A stretch of 64,000 nucleotides of DNA from Chryseobacterium lactis (GTDB lineage: Bacteria; Bacteroidota; Bacteroidia; Flavobacteriales; Weeksellaceae): the NCBI RefSeq assembly GCF_003815875.1, contig NZ_CP033924.1, positions 4,154,001 through 4,218,000 on the forward strand, written 5' to 3'. The notes beneath the pieces were generated by a model. That model did no database searches and was not told where the DNA came from. It was given only the letters and a program-made list of their open reading frames with translations. Shown here one piece after another: positions 44,896 to 53,303 of this stretch (position 1 is the stretch's first letter; the number at the start of each line of letters is the position of its first letter). The translations under genes were made by a program, and so were the position numbers.

Positions 44896-45597
44896 TTAAT
44901 CCAGTTTCTTATTCTCAACCTTTGTTGTCTTATCAATTTTAAAAGCTCTGATCGGATCATTATAATAGACAAATTTTGCCGTATTTTGGATATGTCCTTT
45001 TAGCGAATCTTTTACATTGACTTCAGCATAATTTCCGTTTTTAGAATCAATATTCAGGTTCGTAATTTTCCAGTAAGGAGCAATTAAACTTGCCGTATCT
45101 GAAATCTTAATCACTGCTTCTTTAGTCAATCCTAAAAAGTTGGCTCTGCTTCTGTTATGCATTTCCACTTCAGCTCTTCTTGTATTCACAGATCCCATGA
45201 AGGTAGCATAATTTTTTAAATTAAGCCTGAAATTATCAGTCTTGATTTCGCTTGAAATATTCATTTCTACAGAATCTGAAATCGCTACTTTTTCAAGGTT
45301 ATATTTTGAATAAATCGTTACATTGTAAAAGTCGACCCCTTTTGTTCCTCTTTTTTCCTTGATGGAAAGAGTCTTGTCTTTTACATCTACATCAAGGTTA
45401 CCGGCTACATTCGGGTAGGTTTCTATTTCTACAAAATTCTTCGGTCCTCTGGCATAAAATACCCGAAATTTTCCGTCCAGATCTAAATTAACAAATTCAG
45501 AGACATCCACATCTTTCTTTTCAATATTTCCTTTTGGTGAAACCTTTCCACAGGAAACTACCGCAACCAGCATCAATGTGTATACAATTTTCTTCAT
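44896..45597 (-). CDS. DUF2807 (GIN-domain) lipoprotein
   Basis: A 233-residue lipoprotein with lipobox VVSC (Cys16) followed by a right-handed beta-helix type domain of the auto-transporter-adhesin head family (DUF2807). Typical starts are FVNLDLDGKFRVFYARG and then repeats ending NVTIYSKYNLEKVAISDSVEM. These proteins are common in Bacteroidota surfaces with unclear role. The ATG at 45597 begins the signal peptide. Confidence 0.83.
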   Translation of the reverse strand: MKKIVYTLMLVAVVSCGKVSPKGNIEKKDVDVSEFVNLDLDGKFRVFYARGPKNFVEIETYPNVAGNLDVDVKDKTLSIKEKRGTKGVDFYNVTIYSKYNLEKVAISDSVEMNISSEIKTDNFRLNLKNYATFMGSVNTRRAEVEMHNRSRANFLGLTKEAVIKISDTASLIAPYWKITNLNIDSKNGNYAEVNVKDSLKGHIQNTAKFVYYNDPIRAFKIDKTTKVENKKLD

Positions 45598-45929
45598 ATT
45601 TATCTTTAAATATTCTATTATAGTCGTAGTGGCCAAACATGACCATTCCTATTGAAAATTCTCAAAGTCTTTTTTCAGACTCACTTCAGAAAACTTCCAA
45701 CAGTATTATGTAACAAAAATAGGATTAAAATTTTTAAAAAACTTTGTCTTTTGACAATAAAATACCTGATAATTTTCAATTGTTTACTTTTCAGGAAAAG
45801 ACTCTTTCTTCTTTTCTCTTTCTTTTGCTTTTAAGTTCAAAATACAAAGAGCACTCTGCTAACAGAGTGCTCTATATTCTATTTCATTATTAAACTATAA
45901 TGATTGAAACAAGTTATAGTTTTTTTATT
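45598..45929. other. Intergenic region before the DUF2807 gene
   Basis: About 330 AT-rich bases. No gene supported; only the terminator at 45848-45873 stands out. Confidence 0.55.
45848..45873 (-). terminator. Terminator of the GT2 / small membrane protein operon
   Basis: Perfect 11-bp inverted repeat AGAGCACTCTG / CAGAGTGCTCT around CTAA. It is followed on the minus strand by TTGTATTTTG, a T-rich but broken tract. Confidence 0.75.
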
Positions 45930-46322
45930 TTAGCTATTTTCAATTGAAGTAGTATAAATCACTGAAAACAAAATAATTGCAACTATAATTACTGCAATAA
46001 TCAAAGGCTTCCATATTGCTTTCTGAGGATATTTTTCTTCATCCGGAAAATATTTCGGCATAAGATAATATGAAAGCAAACAGCCTCCTCCAAGACCACA
46101 TAAATAAGCTAGTGAACTTTTAGGATTTTCTGGAATATTTACAATAATTACTGTAAGAATCGTTAATAGAATAGAAATTGCCAAAACTGTATATGCTTCC
46201 TTCTTTTTGTTAACCTCAATTAAATTTTGGTATAACAAAACCCCTCCGAAAAGAGTTGAAAGAAAAATAGAAAATCCTAAAATGGCTTTTTTAGAATAAA
46301 TTTTGGGCAATTTTTCTTCCAT
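45930..46322 (-). CDS. Small four-helix membrane protein
   Basis: A 130-residue protein with four hydrophobic segments (about 13-32, 42-60, 68-88 and 102-125), no signal peptide and a charged N-terminus. The start codon overlaps the last base of the glycosyltransferase stop, so the two are translated together. It may assist the GT2 enzyme or be a general membrane protein; no family is recognised. Confidence 0.72.
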   Translation of the reverse strand: MEEKLPKIYSKKAILGFSIFLSTLFGGVLLYQNLIEVNKKKEAYTVLAISILLTILTVIIVNIPENPKSSLAYLCGLGGGCLLSYYLMPKYFPDEEKYPQKAIWKPLIIAVIIVAIILFSVIYTTSIENS

Positions 46323-47272
46323 TATATCACTTCGTCGATATTATAATTCTTATGCTCACGGTTGGTTCTGATAATCATTTCTCCCAGGAATCCGGCAACA
46401 AACAGCAAGGTCCCCATGATCATCATTGTTAAGGCGATGAAAAACCAAGGATTATTGGTGATTAAATGGCCATAAATTCCTCTCGAAACATCGATCAGCT
46501 TTGATAATCCCAACCAAAGGGCAGAAAGAAAACCGAAAATAAACATCAAGGTTCCTACAGCTCCGAAGAAATGCATTGGCCTTCCTCCAAAACGACTTAC
46601 AAACCAAAGGGTTACCAAATCCAGGAAACCTCGGATAAATCTTTCGGTTCCGAATTTTGAAGTTCCATAAGGTCTGGCCTGGTGTTGTACTTCCTTTTCA
46701 GTAATTCTTCTGAATCCTGCATTAGCAGCCAATACCGGGATATAACGGTGCATATCACCGTAGACATCAATGGATTTAACTACCTGTTTCTTGTACGCCT
46801 TCAAACCGCAATTAAAATCATGAAGCTCAACTCCGGAAACTTTTCTGGCTGCCGCATTGAATAATTTTGACGGAACATTTTTCGTCATTACATTATCGAA
46901 ACGCTTCTTTTTCCAACCGGAAACGATATCGTAGTTGTCGTTGGTAACCATTTTATATAATTCCGGAATTTCTTCAGGAAAATCCTGTAAATCAGCATCC
47001 ATGGTGATCACAACATCACCGTTTGTTCGTTCAAATGCAGCGTGAAGTGCTTGTGATTTTCCATAATTTCTGGAAAATTTAATGGCGTGGATCTGAGGAT
47101 ATTGTACTTTCAAATTCTCAATAATGCTCCACGATAAATCCGTACTTCCATCGTCTACAAACCAGATCTCATACGATAAACTATTGGATCTGCAGACGTT
47201 GTCGATTCTTGAAAAAAGCTCTTCCAAAGAGTCTTCTTCATTCAGTAGCGGAATAACTATAGATAAATTCAT
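46322..47272 (-). CDS. GT2 glycosyltransferase with two C-terminal membrane helices (DPM1/GtrB-like)
   Basis: A 316-residue inverting glycosyltransferase. The GT-A fold shows SIVIPLLNEEDSLEELF, FVDDGSTDLSW (donor-binding DD), and MDADLQDFPEEI (DxD-type metal site). Two membrane helices lie at about 230-258 and 273-300, as in GtrB and bacterial dolichol-phosphate-mannose-like synthases that load a sugar onto polyprenyl phosphate. It could supply lipid-linked sugars to GT-C enzymes such as those at 17-22 kb; this link is inference. Confidence 0.9.
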   Translation of the reverse strand: MNLSIVIPLLNEEDSLEELFSRIDNVCRSNSLSYEIWFVDDGSTDLSWSIIENLKVQYPQIHAIKFSRNYGKSQALHAAFERTNGDVVITMDADLQDFPEEIPELYKMVTNDNYDIVSGWKKKRFDNVMTKNVPSKLFNAAARKVSGVELHDFNCGLKAYKKQVVKSIDVYGDMHRYIPVLAANAGFRRITEKEVQHQARPYGTSKFGTERFIRGFLDLVTLWFVSRFGGRPMHFFGAVGTLMFIFGFLSALWLGLSKLIDVSRGIYGHLITNNPWFFIALTMMIMGTLLFVAGFLGEMIIRTNREHKNYNIDEVI

Positions 47273-47289
47273 TTAATTTTTAATAAAAA

Positions 47290-47892
47290 TTAGGCTTGAT
47301 TTTCTTCTTCGGGTTGATAAATTGTTCTTGTTCTGAAAAATGCCCCGAAAAACACCGACAAAACTACGTAAAATATAAGAATCGCTGCAAAATATCCTGA
47401 AAAATGACTTGCGGTAAGCATATCTTTTCCTTTAACAGCTTCAGGAGTGAAGCTTTCCAATCTTTCTTTGTACTTCTGATCCAGCTCATCAATATCTTTC
47501 TGATGTTTTAAAATCTTCCTTGCAGAAGTATATTCTGTATCCAGTTCTGATTTTTGTCTTTGAACATATTGATAGTTCAACAGCTTTTTAGCATCAGTAT
47601 CTGCAAAGTTTAAGAAAGCATAAATGCTGAAAATAGAAAGAATTCCACCGATGAACATCGGGACAAAAGCTCTTTTGAAAGCTTCTTTAAAACTAACTAC
47701 TCTATGGTTGTTCCAATACAATTTCACCGACCAAAATGCAGCACCCGCATATAAGATAGGCAGAACGAATGCATTGGCTTTCAGGGAAATATCAAAATAG
47801 TTAATTCCTGAGAAAAAAGTGTATACTACAAAGAAAACGATCATTGTAGCTATAAAAAGTATAATTCCTAGTGTTGATGGACTTTTCGTCAT
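47290..47892 (-). CDS. DUF4199 membrane protein
   Basis: A 200-residue protein with four hydrophobic segments (two near the N-terminus, one near 70-90 and one near 165-185) and a charged helical stretch between the third and fourth. This matches DUF4199, common in Bacteroidota and of unknown role. The start is set at ATG 47892 because upstream residues do not fit the family. It lies 17 bases upstream of the GT2 gene and may be in the same operon. Confidence 0.82.
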   Translation of the reverse strand: MTKSPSTLGIILFIATMIVFFVVYTFFSGINYFDISLKANAFVLPILYAGAAFWSVKLYWNNHRVVSFKEAFKRAFVPMFIGGILSIFSIYAFLNFADTDAKKLLNYQYVQRQKSELDTEYTSARKILKHQKDIDELDQKYKERLESFTPEAVKGKDMLTASHFSGYFAAILIFYVVLSVFFGAFFRTRTIYQPEEENQA

Positions 47893-48012
47893 ATTTAAAT
47901 TTTTAGAAAAAAGTTGAAAAATTATTCCCCTAAACGTCAGTTGATTAGCTCTACCACTGCATTTTTTCAACTAATTTTCTTTGATAAAGTTTTGAAGTTA
48001 ATAAAATATTCC

Positions 48013-48020
48013 TACCTTTG
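48013..48020 (+). promoter_or_regulatory. -7 box of the SRP RNA gene
   Basis: TACCTTTG, exact consensus match, ending 4 bases before the 5' arm of the RNA. Confidence 0.72.
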
Positions 48021-48024
48021 CAAC

Positions 48025-48117
48025 GGCAAGTCCTAAACAACCAGCTCCTGAGAATCCTCCAGGGTGGGAACGCAGCAAAGGTAATCGGTCGTAGCGGTGT
48101 GATTTAGGTAGCTTGCC
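48025..48117 (+). ncRNA. ffs: Signal recognition particle RNA (4.5S type)
   Basis: A 93-base gene. The 5' end GGCAAG (48025-48030) pairs with CTTGCC (48112-48117). The apical part has the conserved SRP loop signs: CCTCCAGGGTGGGAACGC with a GGAA tetraloop, then AGCAAAGG. This RNA binds Ffh and delivers signal-peptide proteins to the membrane. The upstream -7 box and a run of eight T right after the 3' arm mark its ends. Small RNA, not a coding gene. Confidence 0.93.
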
Positions 48118-48236
48118 ATTTTTTTTGTCTTAAAGTAAGAAGAGAGGTAATTTGATAATTATCTTTTTTTGTTTTTAATACCTTTTGCATTATTTCCATT
48201 TTTTCTAATTTCAGATTACCCCGGTTAATTACTTGA

Positions 48237-48923
48237 TTAAAATTCGAACGTCTCGCCTAGTTTTGGTAAAACAAGTTCTACATTTTTATCAGCGAAATGT
48301 TGTAAAGCACTTTCATGATTGATCTCAATAGCAGGGAAAGTATCAAAATGACATCCGATTACTTTTGGAGTTTTCAATAATTCTGCTGCAGCAAAAGATG
48401 CTTTTCTAGGACACATGGTATAGTGACTTCCGATTGGAAGGATAGAAAGGTCTATGTTTCCATACAATCTTGGAAACAGCTCCATATCAGCCATTACTCC
48501 TGTATCACCTGCCAAATAGATATTCTTACCTTCAGGTAATCTGAAAATATATCCCACAGGAACGCCTCCATAGCTTCCGTCAGGGAAAGAACTTGTGTGA
48601 TGAGCCGGAACCATGGAAATTTTAAGATCGTCGATTTTTGCCGACCCTCCTAAGTTTACATCGTCTTTATTTTTAGCCTGTGTAAAGTATCCGCATACTT
48701 CAGGTACTCCAATTACGGTAGCCTCCGGATAATGCTGTAACACTTCTGCTACATCCGCGATATGATCCCCATGAGCATGAGTCAACAGGATGTAATCAAT
48801 TTTCTGAGCGGTAATATCAAAACCTGATTCCGCTTTTTTGTAGTTGTAGAAAGGGTCACTTAAAATTGTCTTGTCCTTGTATGTGAACAGGAAACAATTT
48901 TGCCCTAAGAATTGTATTTTCAT
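48237..48923 (-). CDS. Metal-dependent hydrolase of the UlaG / UPF0173 MBL-fold type
   Basis: A 228-residue cytoplasmic metallo-beta-lactamase-fold protein. Zn motifs: THAHGDHIADV (about 50-60), HHTSSFPDG (around 113-121), YLAGDTGVMADM (about 136-147) and the C-terminal GCHFDTFP. UPF0173 proteins lack a confirmed substrate; some relatives cleave phosphoesters or lactones. Not related in role to the B1 lactamase at the window start. It stands alone. Confidence 0.9.
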   Translation of the reverse strand: MKIQFLGQNCFLFTYKDKTILSDPFYNYKKAESGFDITAQKIDYILLTHAHGDHIADVAEVLQHYPEATVIGVPEVCGYFTQAKNKDDVNLGGSAKIDDLKISMVPAHHTSSFPDGSYGGVPVGYIFRLPEGKNIYLAGDTGVMADMELFPRLYGNIDLSILPIGSHYTMCPRKASFAAAELLKTPKVIGCHFDTFPAIEINHESALQHFADKNVELVLPKLGETFEF

Positions 48924-49053
48924 TTTAAATTTAATTTTAAAATATTATTAAACGCAAATGACTCAAATAGTTTCGTAAATAACACCATTCGTGAAATTCG
49001 TGAAAGCATTTATGTCATCCCTGGTTTATTCTTTTTTTTATTTTATGTAAGCT

Positions 49054-49389
49054 CTATTTTTCAACTGAAATTTCCCCTGTTTTTGAATTAATTTTGGCTA
49101 AAAAATACAAGGGTGCTTCTTCCTTATTTCTCTTGTCGTTTTTATTTGCGAAGCCAATATAATAAGCCTCATTATATATATAAATAACTTGATAAAATGA
49201 ATCTATATCATAAGGACTCTTTTCTACACTGAAGTTTTTATCAAAAGAGCTTTTGTAGATTGCAAAAGCTTGTGTACTTGAAATTTCTGCATTCTTTTCT
49301 ATTTCAATAAAACCAGTACTCCCTGAGTATTTTTTTTCATTACAACCGAAAAGAGAAAATAAACCCATAATAATTATATATTTTTTCAT
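49054..49389 (-). CDS. Small lipoprotein, possible cognate immunity protein
   Basis: A 111-residue lipoprotein with an SPII signal (lipobox LFGC, Cys16) and a compact mature domain rich in Lys, Asn and Tyr (YQVIYIYNEAYYIGFANK). No family is recognised. It starts 3 bases after the stop of the effector-like gene, an arrangement used by effector/immunity pairs, where the immunity protein is periplasmic or membrane-anchored. The pairing is inferred from spacing and location, not from sequence identity. Confidence 0.72.
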   Translation of the reverse strand: MKKYIIIMGLFSLFGCNEKKYSGSTGFIEIEKNAEISSTQAFAIYKSSFDKNFSVEKSPYDIDSFYQVIYIYNEAYYIGFANKNDKRNKEEAPLYFLAKINSKTGEISVEK

Positions 49390-49392
49390 TTG

Positions 49393-50565
49393 TTAAGGAT
49401 TTGGCCAATCAATATCTTCTTGTTTAATAACTGTAATTTTTGCTAATTGTCCTGAATGCTGTTTAGAAGTGCTTACAAATGCATGCAAATCTTCTAACAA
49501 TCCTTTGGGAGTTTGTGTAGTATCAGGGATCCAGTTTTCTCCTCTAGTTTTAAAAGAAAATGCATCTTGAATTGCAGACTTTACTGCAGTTGTACATTGC
49601 TCTCCCGCCCATGGAAATACACTATAAATTTTAAGATGTTTATATCTTTCTTGCCACCACCTCATCATTTTCTTAGCTTCATTATCTTTTACGTAAAATT
49701 CTATTTTATGAACTTTTCCATAAATATTCGTTCCATCGTTATACCAGTCTAAATTAATAAAACTTAAAACCTCACTTAATTTTACATCTTCAGGTATTTT
49801 ATTTAACCTTTTTGCAACCATTTCTCCCCACCATGGTCTTCCAGGTGCATTTTTGAAATCAAGCGTATTTTCATCTATATTAACAATATCATCTTTATCA
49901 CCGTCATTATTAAAATCTACATCATAATCTCTTTCATTCATTGGAACAATTTCTCCTGAAGAATTTTGATTTGGAGTTCCATTATTATTCAAATCATAAT
50001 CAGGTCCATAATCAAAATATTGCTCTCCTATTGCCATAGCTGAATGTCCTGCAAGACCTTTTGCACCCCAACCTGTTTCTTTAGAATGCGGCAACTCTAT
50101 CAAAACTGTAATCAACACTTCTTTTTCATACAGCAGCAGATAGTTATCGCTATCATGAGGTAAGCTTACTATATTACCTTTGTATTCACATTTTACATAC
50201 AGCTCCAACTCATCGCCTTCAAAGTTTTCCAGCAAAAGAGCACGACTTCCTTCTCCCGTTGTCCATTCAATAAAGCCTTTGTTACCTATTATTTTAACTT
50301 TATTATAATCATTGGTAGTTCCTTGTATGGTAAGGCTAAGTTTATCATCCAGAAATTCTGCTCCATCGGAATCATATACCGCAAAAATGATTTCATCTCC
50401 GCCATCTACATGCTCAGTTTCTATATGAAAACGTATAGTATCTCCGATTCCGGCTTCTTTTATAGGACGATTATGCTTATCTGTCCACCAGCCTCTCACA
50501 AAATACATGGAGAGAAGCTTTCTTTTGATGGGCTTTTTTATATCAAATTCCACTCCTGGCGACAT
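49393..50565 (-). CDS. Candidate secreted effector: N-terminal Ig-like domain plus possible permuted papain-like amidase
   Basis: A 390-residue protein without a signal peptide. The N-terminal ~140 residues (IKRKLLSMYFVRGWWTDKH, GIGDTIRFHIETEHV, FAVYDSDG) form an Ig-like beta domain like those on Bacteroidota T6SS and PAAR-linked proteins, from memory. The C-terminal part has AGHSAMAIG (His174) and, later, EQCTTAV (Cys324); His before Cys would fit a permuted NlpC/P60 fold. Between them lie Asp/Asn loops (DLNNNG, DFNNDGDKDD) like calcium-binding repeats. A lipoprotein gene starts 3 bases downstream. Lytic activity on peptidoglycan is a hypothesis. Confidence 0.7.
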   Translation of the reverse strand: MSPGVEFDIKKPIKRKLLSMYFVRGWWTDKHNRPIKEAGIGDTIRFHIETEHVDGGDEIIFAVYDSDGAEFLDDKLSLTIQGTTNDYNKVKIIGNKGFIEWTTGEGSRALLLENFEGDELELYVKCEYKGNIVSLPHDSDNYLLLYEKEVLITVLIELPHSKETGWGAKGLAGHSAMAIGEQYFDYGPDYDLNNNGTPNQNSSGEIVPMNERDYDVDFNNDGDKDDIVNIDENTLDFKNAPGRPWWGEMVAKRLNKIPEDVKLSEVLSFINLDWYNDGTNIYGKVHKIEFYVKDNEAKKMMRWWQERYKHLKIYSVFPWAGEQCTTAVKSAIQDAFSFKTRGENWIPDTTQTPKGLLEDLHAFVSTSKQHSGQLAKITVIKQEDIDWPNP

Positions 50566-50631
50566 AGGCTAAAAATATTTGATGGATAAAATTCAAATTT
50601 TTGTCAGGAGTTAATATAAATAAAAATTTAA

Positions 50632-51078
50632 TTATTCTGATGGAAATTTATCTTCAATAAGTCTCAGATTGATCCCATGTTCCAGATACGCTTTGCAACC
50701 GTCTAATACCGTTGTAAAGCCTCCTGTATTGTCATTAACCTGTCTAAGAAGATCTTCGCCGGTTTGGCTGAATCCATAGCTTTTAATCACCACAAGAGTT
50801 CCTTTTTCCATAGTTTTAAACTCATAGTCTACATGAACCGAAGGTTCTCCCCACTCTGTTTTGATCAACTGATTTGGAATAACCTGATGAACATTTACGA
50901 CATTTTTCACACCGTACATTTCCCATTCCCAGGTTACCGTTTTACCTTCTTCCAGTTTACCGGTTGATTTTGTAAACCAGAAATTAGTCGTTACTTCAGG
51001 ATTGATAAATGCTTCAAAGACATCTTCAATCGGTTTTCTGATAAGCATTTGAGCTTCAACATAGACATTAGAACTCAT
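50632..51078 (-). CDS. SRPBCC / AHSA1-domain protein
   Basis: A 148-residue cytoplasmic protein of the Activator of Hsp90 ATPase homologue 1-like family, with the family pattern IRKPIEDVFEAFINPEVTTNFWF at the start and TKSTGKLEEGKTVTWEWEMYG next. Such proteins bind hydrophobic ligands in a deep cleft; bacterial members have no fixed role. Encoded next to menA (17-base gap), but no menaquinone role is known for the family. Confidence 0.88.
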   Translation of the reverse strand: MSSNVYVEAQMLIRKPIEDVFEAFINPEVTTNFWFTKSTGKLEEGKTVTWEWEMYGVKNVVNVHQVIPNQLIKTEWGEPSVHVDYEFKTMEKGTLVVIKSYGFSQTGEDLLRQVNDNTGGFTTVLDGCKAYLEHGINLRLIEDKFPSE

Positions 51079-51095
51079 GATATAATATTTTAGAT

Positions 51096-52025
51096 TTAGT
51101 TAAATAAATTAAGTCCGGCTGCTGTAAGAATTGCCATTACAAACGTCATGATCCCAACCTGCTTCAAATATTGATCTAATTCTTTCGGCTCTTTTACAGA
51201 CATGATATTTCTTCTTAATTTCGTCAATGGAAATAACAAAATCATGACGATGAATACGTAATAATTTTGCTGCTGTATAAATCCGTTTATCCCTAAAAAG
51301 ATAAGGACTAATATCAATGGAAGTTGTAACAGGATCATTTCATAGATCATAGCATTTTTGAATCCGATTCTTAATGCAAAACTATTTTTTCCTGATAATT
51401 TATCACTTTCAATATCCCTCATATTGTTCAGGTTCAAAACAGCCATACTCATCATTCCTACAGCAGTTCCCGGTAACAGCATATCCCAGCTGAATGTTTT
51501 TGTAAACAGGAAATAGCTTCCACATACAGAAACCAGCCCGAAAAAGATGAACACGAAGACGTCTCCCAATCCCATGTAACCATATGGTTTCTTCCCTACC
51601 GTGTATCCGATTGCCGCCAAAATACAAGCCACACCTAAACCAATAAAAATATAAAATTCATTCATATAGTTCGGAATGAAAGCAACATATAATAGCGCAA
51701 TGGTAGCAATGAAAGACAATGCTGAAAAAAGAATGACAGCATTTTTCATTTGTTTTGCTGTAATTTTCCCTGAGGCAACTGCCCTCGCTTCTGCTTCATT
51801 GATTCTCTTTGCGTCGGTTCCTTTTACTCCATCGCCATAATCATTGGCATAATTTGATAAAATCTGATATAAAAGGGTTACCAAAAGTGCCAGCGCAAAA
51901 ATTTTCCAGTCCCATATTCCACCTTCTCTGTAAAGTCTCCATTTTGCAATGAAAGCTCCCATAATAATTCCGCTTAATGATAGCGGTAAAGTTCTGAGCC
52001 TTGCGGCTTTTATCCAATCAGTCAT
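51096..52025 (-). CDS. menA: 1,4-dihydroxy-2-naphthoate polyprenyltransferase
   Basis: Attaches the isoprenoid side chain to 1,4-dihydroxy-2-naphthoate, the last membrane step before methylation in menaquinone synthesis. The 309-residue protein has about eight membrane helices; WIKAARLRTLPLSLSGIIMG starts the fold and the first Asp motif NDYGDGVKGTD (about 60-70) is clear; NNMRDIESDKLSGK is the second Asp-rich site. Start at ATG 52025 is chosen by family and by the G-poor leader. It follows menB, 74 bases downstream. Confidence 0.95.
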   Translation of the reverse strand: MTDWIKAARLRTLPLSLSGIIMGAFIAKWRLYREGGIWDWKIFALALLVTLLYQILSNYANDYGDGVKGTDAKRINEAEARAVASGKITAKQMKNAVILFSALSFIATIALLYVAFIPNYMNEFYIFIGLGVACILAAIGYTVGKKPYGYMGLGDVFVFIFFGLVSVCGSYFLFTKTFSWDMLLPGTAVGMMSMAVLNLNNMRDIESDKLSGKNSFALRIGFKNAMIYEMILLQLPLILVLIFLGINGFIQQQNYYVFIVMILLFPLTKLRRNIMSVKEPKELDQYLKQVGIMTFVMAILTAAGLNLFN

Positions 52026-52095
52026 ATATTTATAAGTAATGAGCAATGGGTAATAAGTAATGAGAAATATTGCTCATTACTTATTACTCATCACC
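52026..52095 (-). promoter_or_regulatory. Leader with inverted repeat between menB and menA
   Basis: The spacer is made of ATTACTCAT/TAATGAGTAA units. 52046-52064 and 52073-52091 form 19-bp arms with one mismatch around an 8-base loop. On the coding strand the bases nearest the menA ATG are G-poor. It could be a translational leader, an attenuator, or a by-product of repeat expansion. Confidence 0.5.
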
Positions 52096-52099
52096 AATG

Positions 52100-52936
52100 T
52101 TATGATATCCATTGATCTTCTCCGAAGTTGGGTTTTCTTTTTTCAAGGAATGCGTTTCTTCCTTCCTGAGCTTCGGCTGTCATGTACGCTAAACGAGTTG
52201 CTTCTCCAGCAAAAACCTGTTGCCCAACCATTCCGTCATCGGTAAGGTTCATAGCAAACTTCAGCATTCTGATAGACATTGGAGATTTTCCTAAGATTTC
52301 CTGAGCCCATTCGTAAGCGGTATCCTCTAATTCTGCATGTGGAACAACTTTGTTGACCATTCCCATTTCAAAAGCTTCCTGAGCGGAATAGTTTCTTCCT
52401 AAAAAGAATATTTCACGAGCCTTCTTCTGACCTACCATTTTTGCCAGGTAAGCAGATCCGTAACCACCGTCAAAACTTGTAACATCAGCATCGGTTTGTT
52501 TAAAAATAGCATGTTCTTCACTTGCTAAAGTCAGGTCACATACTACATGAAGTGAGTGTCCGCCGCCTACAGCCCATCCAGGAACTACTGCAATAACCAC
52601 CTTTGGCATAAAACGGATCAAACGCTGAACTTCCAAAATATTTAAACGGTGTCTTCCATCTTCTCCTACATATCCCTGATGACCTCTTGCTTTCTGGTCT
52701 CCTCCACTACAAAAAGCCCAACCTCCATCTTTAGGACTTGGCCCTTCTCCTGAAAGTAAAACAACTCCTATTGAAGGATCTTCAGAAGCATCATAAAAAG
52801 CATCATATAATTCTGAAGTTGTCTTAGGTCTGAAAGCGTTACGGATTTCCGGTCTGTTGAAAGCGATTCTCGCTACACCATTACATTTTTTATAGGTAAT
52901 ATCTTCGTATTCCTTGGCGGTTTTCCACTCAATCAT
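52100..52936 (-). CDS. menB: 1,4-dihydroxy-2-naphthoyl-CoA synthase
   Basis: Crotonase-family ring-closing step of menaquinone synthesis, converting O-succinylbenzoyl-CoA. At 278 residues it is standard. Motifs: AFNRPEIRNAFRPKT, CSGGDQKARGHQGYVGEDG (about 78-96), and VPGWAVGGGHSLHVVCDL (oxyanion hole, about 118-135), then TSFDGGYGSAYLA. The GEDQW C-terminal ending fits. menA follows. Confidence 0.96.
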   Translation of the reverse strand: MIEWKTAKEYEDITYKKCNGVARIAFNRPEIRNAFRPKTTSELYDAFYDASEDPSIGVVLLSGEGPSPKDGGWAFCSGGDQKARGHQGYVGEDGRHRLNILEVQRLIRFMPKVVIAVVPGWAVGGGHSLHVVCDLTLASEEHAIFKQTDADVTSFDGGYGSAYLAKMVGQKKAREIFFLGRNYSAQEAFEMGMVNKVVPHAELEDTAYEWAQEILGKSPMSIRMLKFAMNLTDDGMVGQQVFAGEATRLAYMTAEAQEGRNAFLEKRKPNFGEDQWIS

Positions 52937-53085
52937 CTTATAAAAATTTTTCTCAAAGATACGGAATTACAGAGAATTTCTTAGGGTGAAATTTAAGGTT
53001 CATCATGATAAAAGAGAGAAATTTTAAATAAATAATTTCGTGTGAATACTTTCGCCAGAAACAGCATATCTGGTCGCTGGTTACA

Positions 53086-53118
53086 AAACATAACAGGTTT
53101 CAGAAACCTGTTATGTTT
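53086..53118. repeat. 33-bp perfect palindrome
   Basis: Two perfect 16-base arms (AAACATAACAGGTTTC and its complement) around one central A. It has no long T-run and lies more than 160 bases from any stop codon, so it does not look like a simple terminator. Possibly a member of a palindromic repeat family. Confidence 0.75.
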
Positions 53119-53254
53119 ATAGAAAAATCGTTACGAGCTTTAAAGTATTTGATTTTGTAAACCGCATAGGCACATCCGCTTATTACGACCTACCTGTGAG
53201 CCATAACCATGATTACTATTTTAAGCCTTTATGAACATTTAAATTTTAAAACAG

Positions 53255-53282
53255 AAAACCGGAGCATTTCTGTTCCGGTTTT
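53255..53282 (-). terminator. Terminator of the gyrA-TPR transcript
   Basis: AAAACCGGA / TCCGGTTTT inverted repeat with a 10-base loop. On the minus strand the stem is flanked by T and lies 22-49 bases beyond the stop at 53304. Confidence 0.82.
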
Positions 53283-53303
53283 ACTATTATGTTGTGAAAA
53301 TGA

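Larger units (their letters stand above)
47893..48236. other. Intergenic region carrying the SRP RNA gene
   Basis: The only feature seen is the small RNA gene ffs (48025-48117) with its promoter and T-run. The rest is AT-rich with no supported gene. Confidence 0.65.
52937..53303. other. Intergenic region upstream of menB
   Basis: About 367 bases. Holds a 33-bp perfect palindrome (53086-53118) and the terminator of the TPR gene (53255-53282). No gene is supported on either strand, and no exact -7 box was found in the sequence next to menB. Confidence 0.55.

Noticed and set aside
45652..45834. 60-residue plus-strand frame in the gap at 45.6-45.9 kb
   Set aside because: AT-rich, rich in Phe/Leu/Lys by base composition, no promoter or start signal, no recognisable domain.
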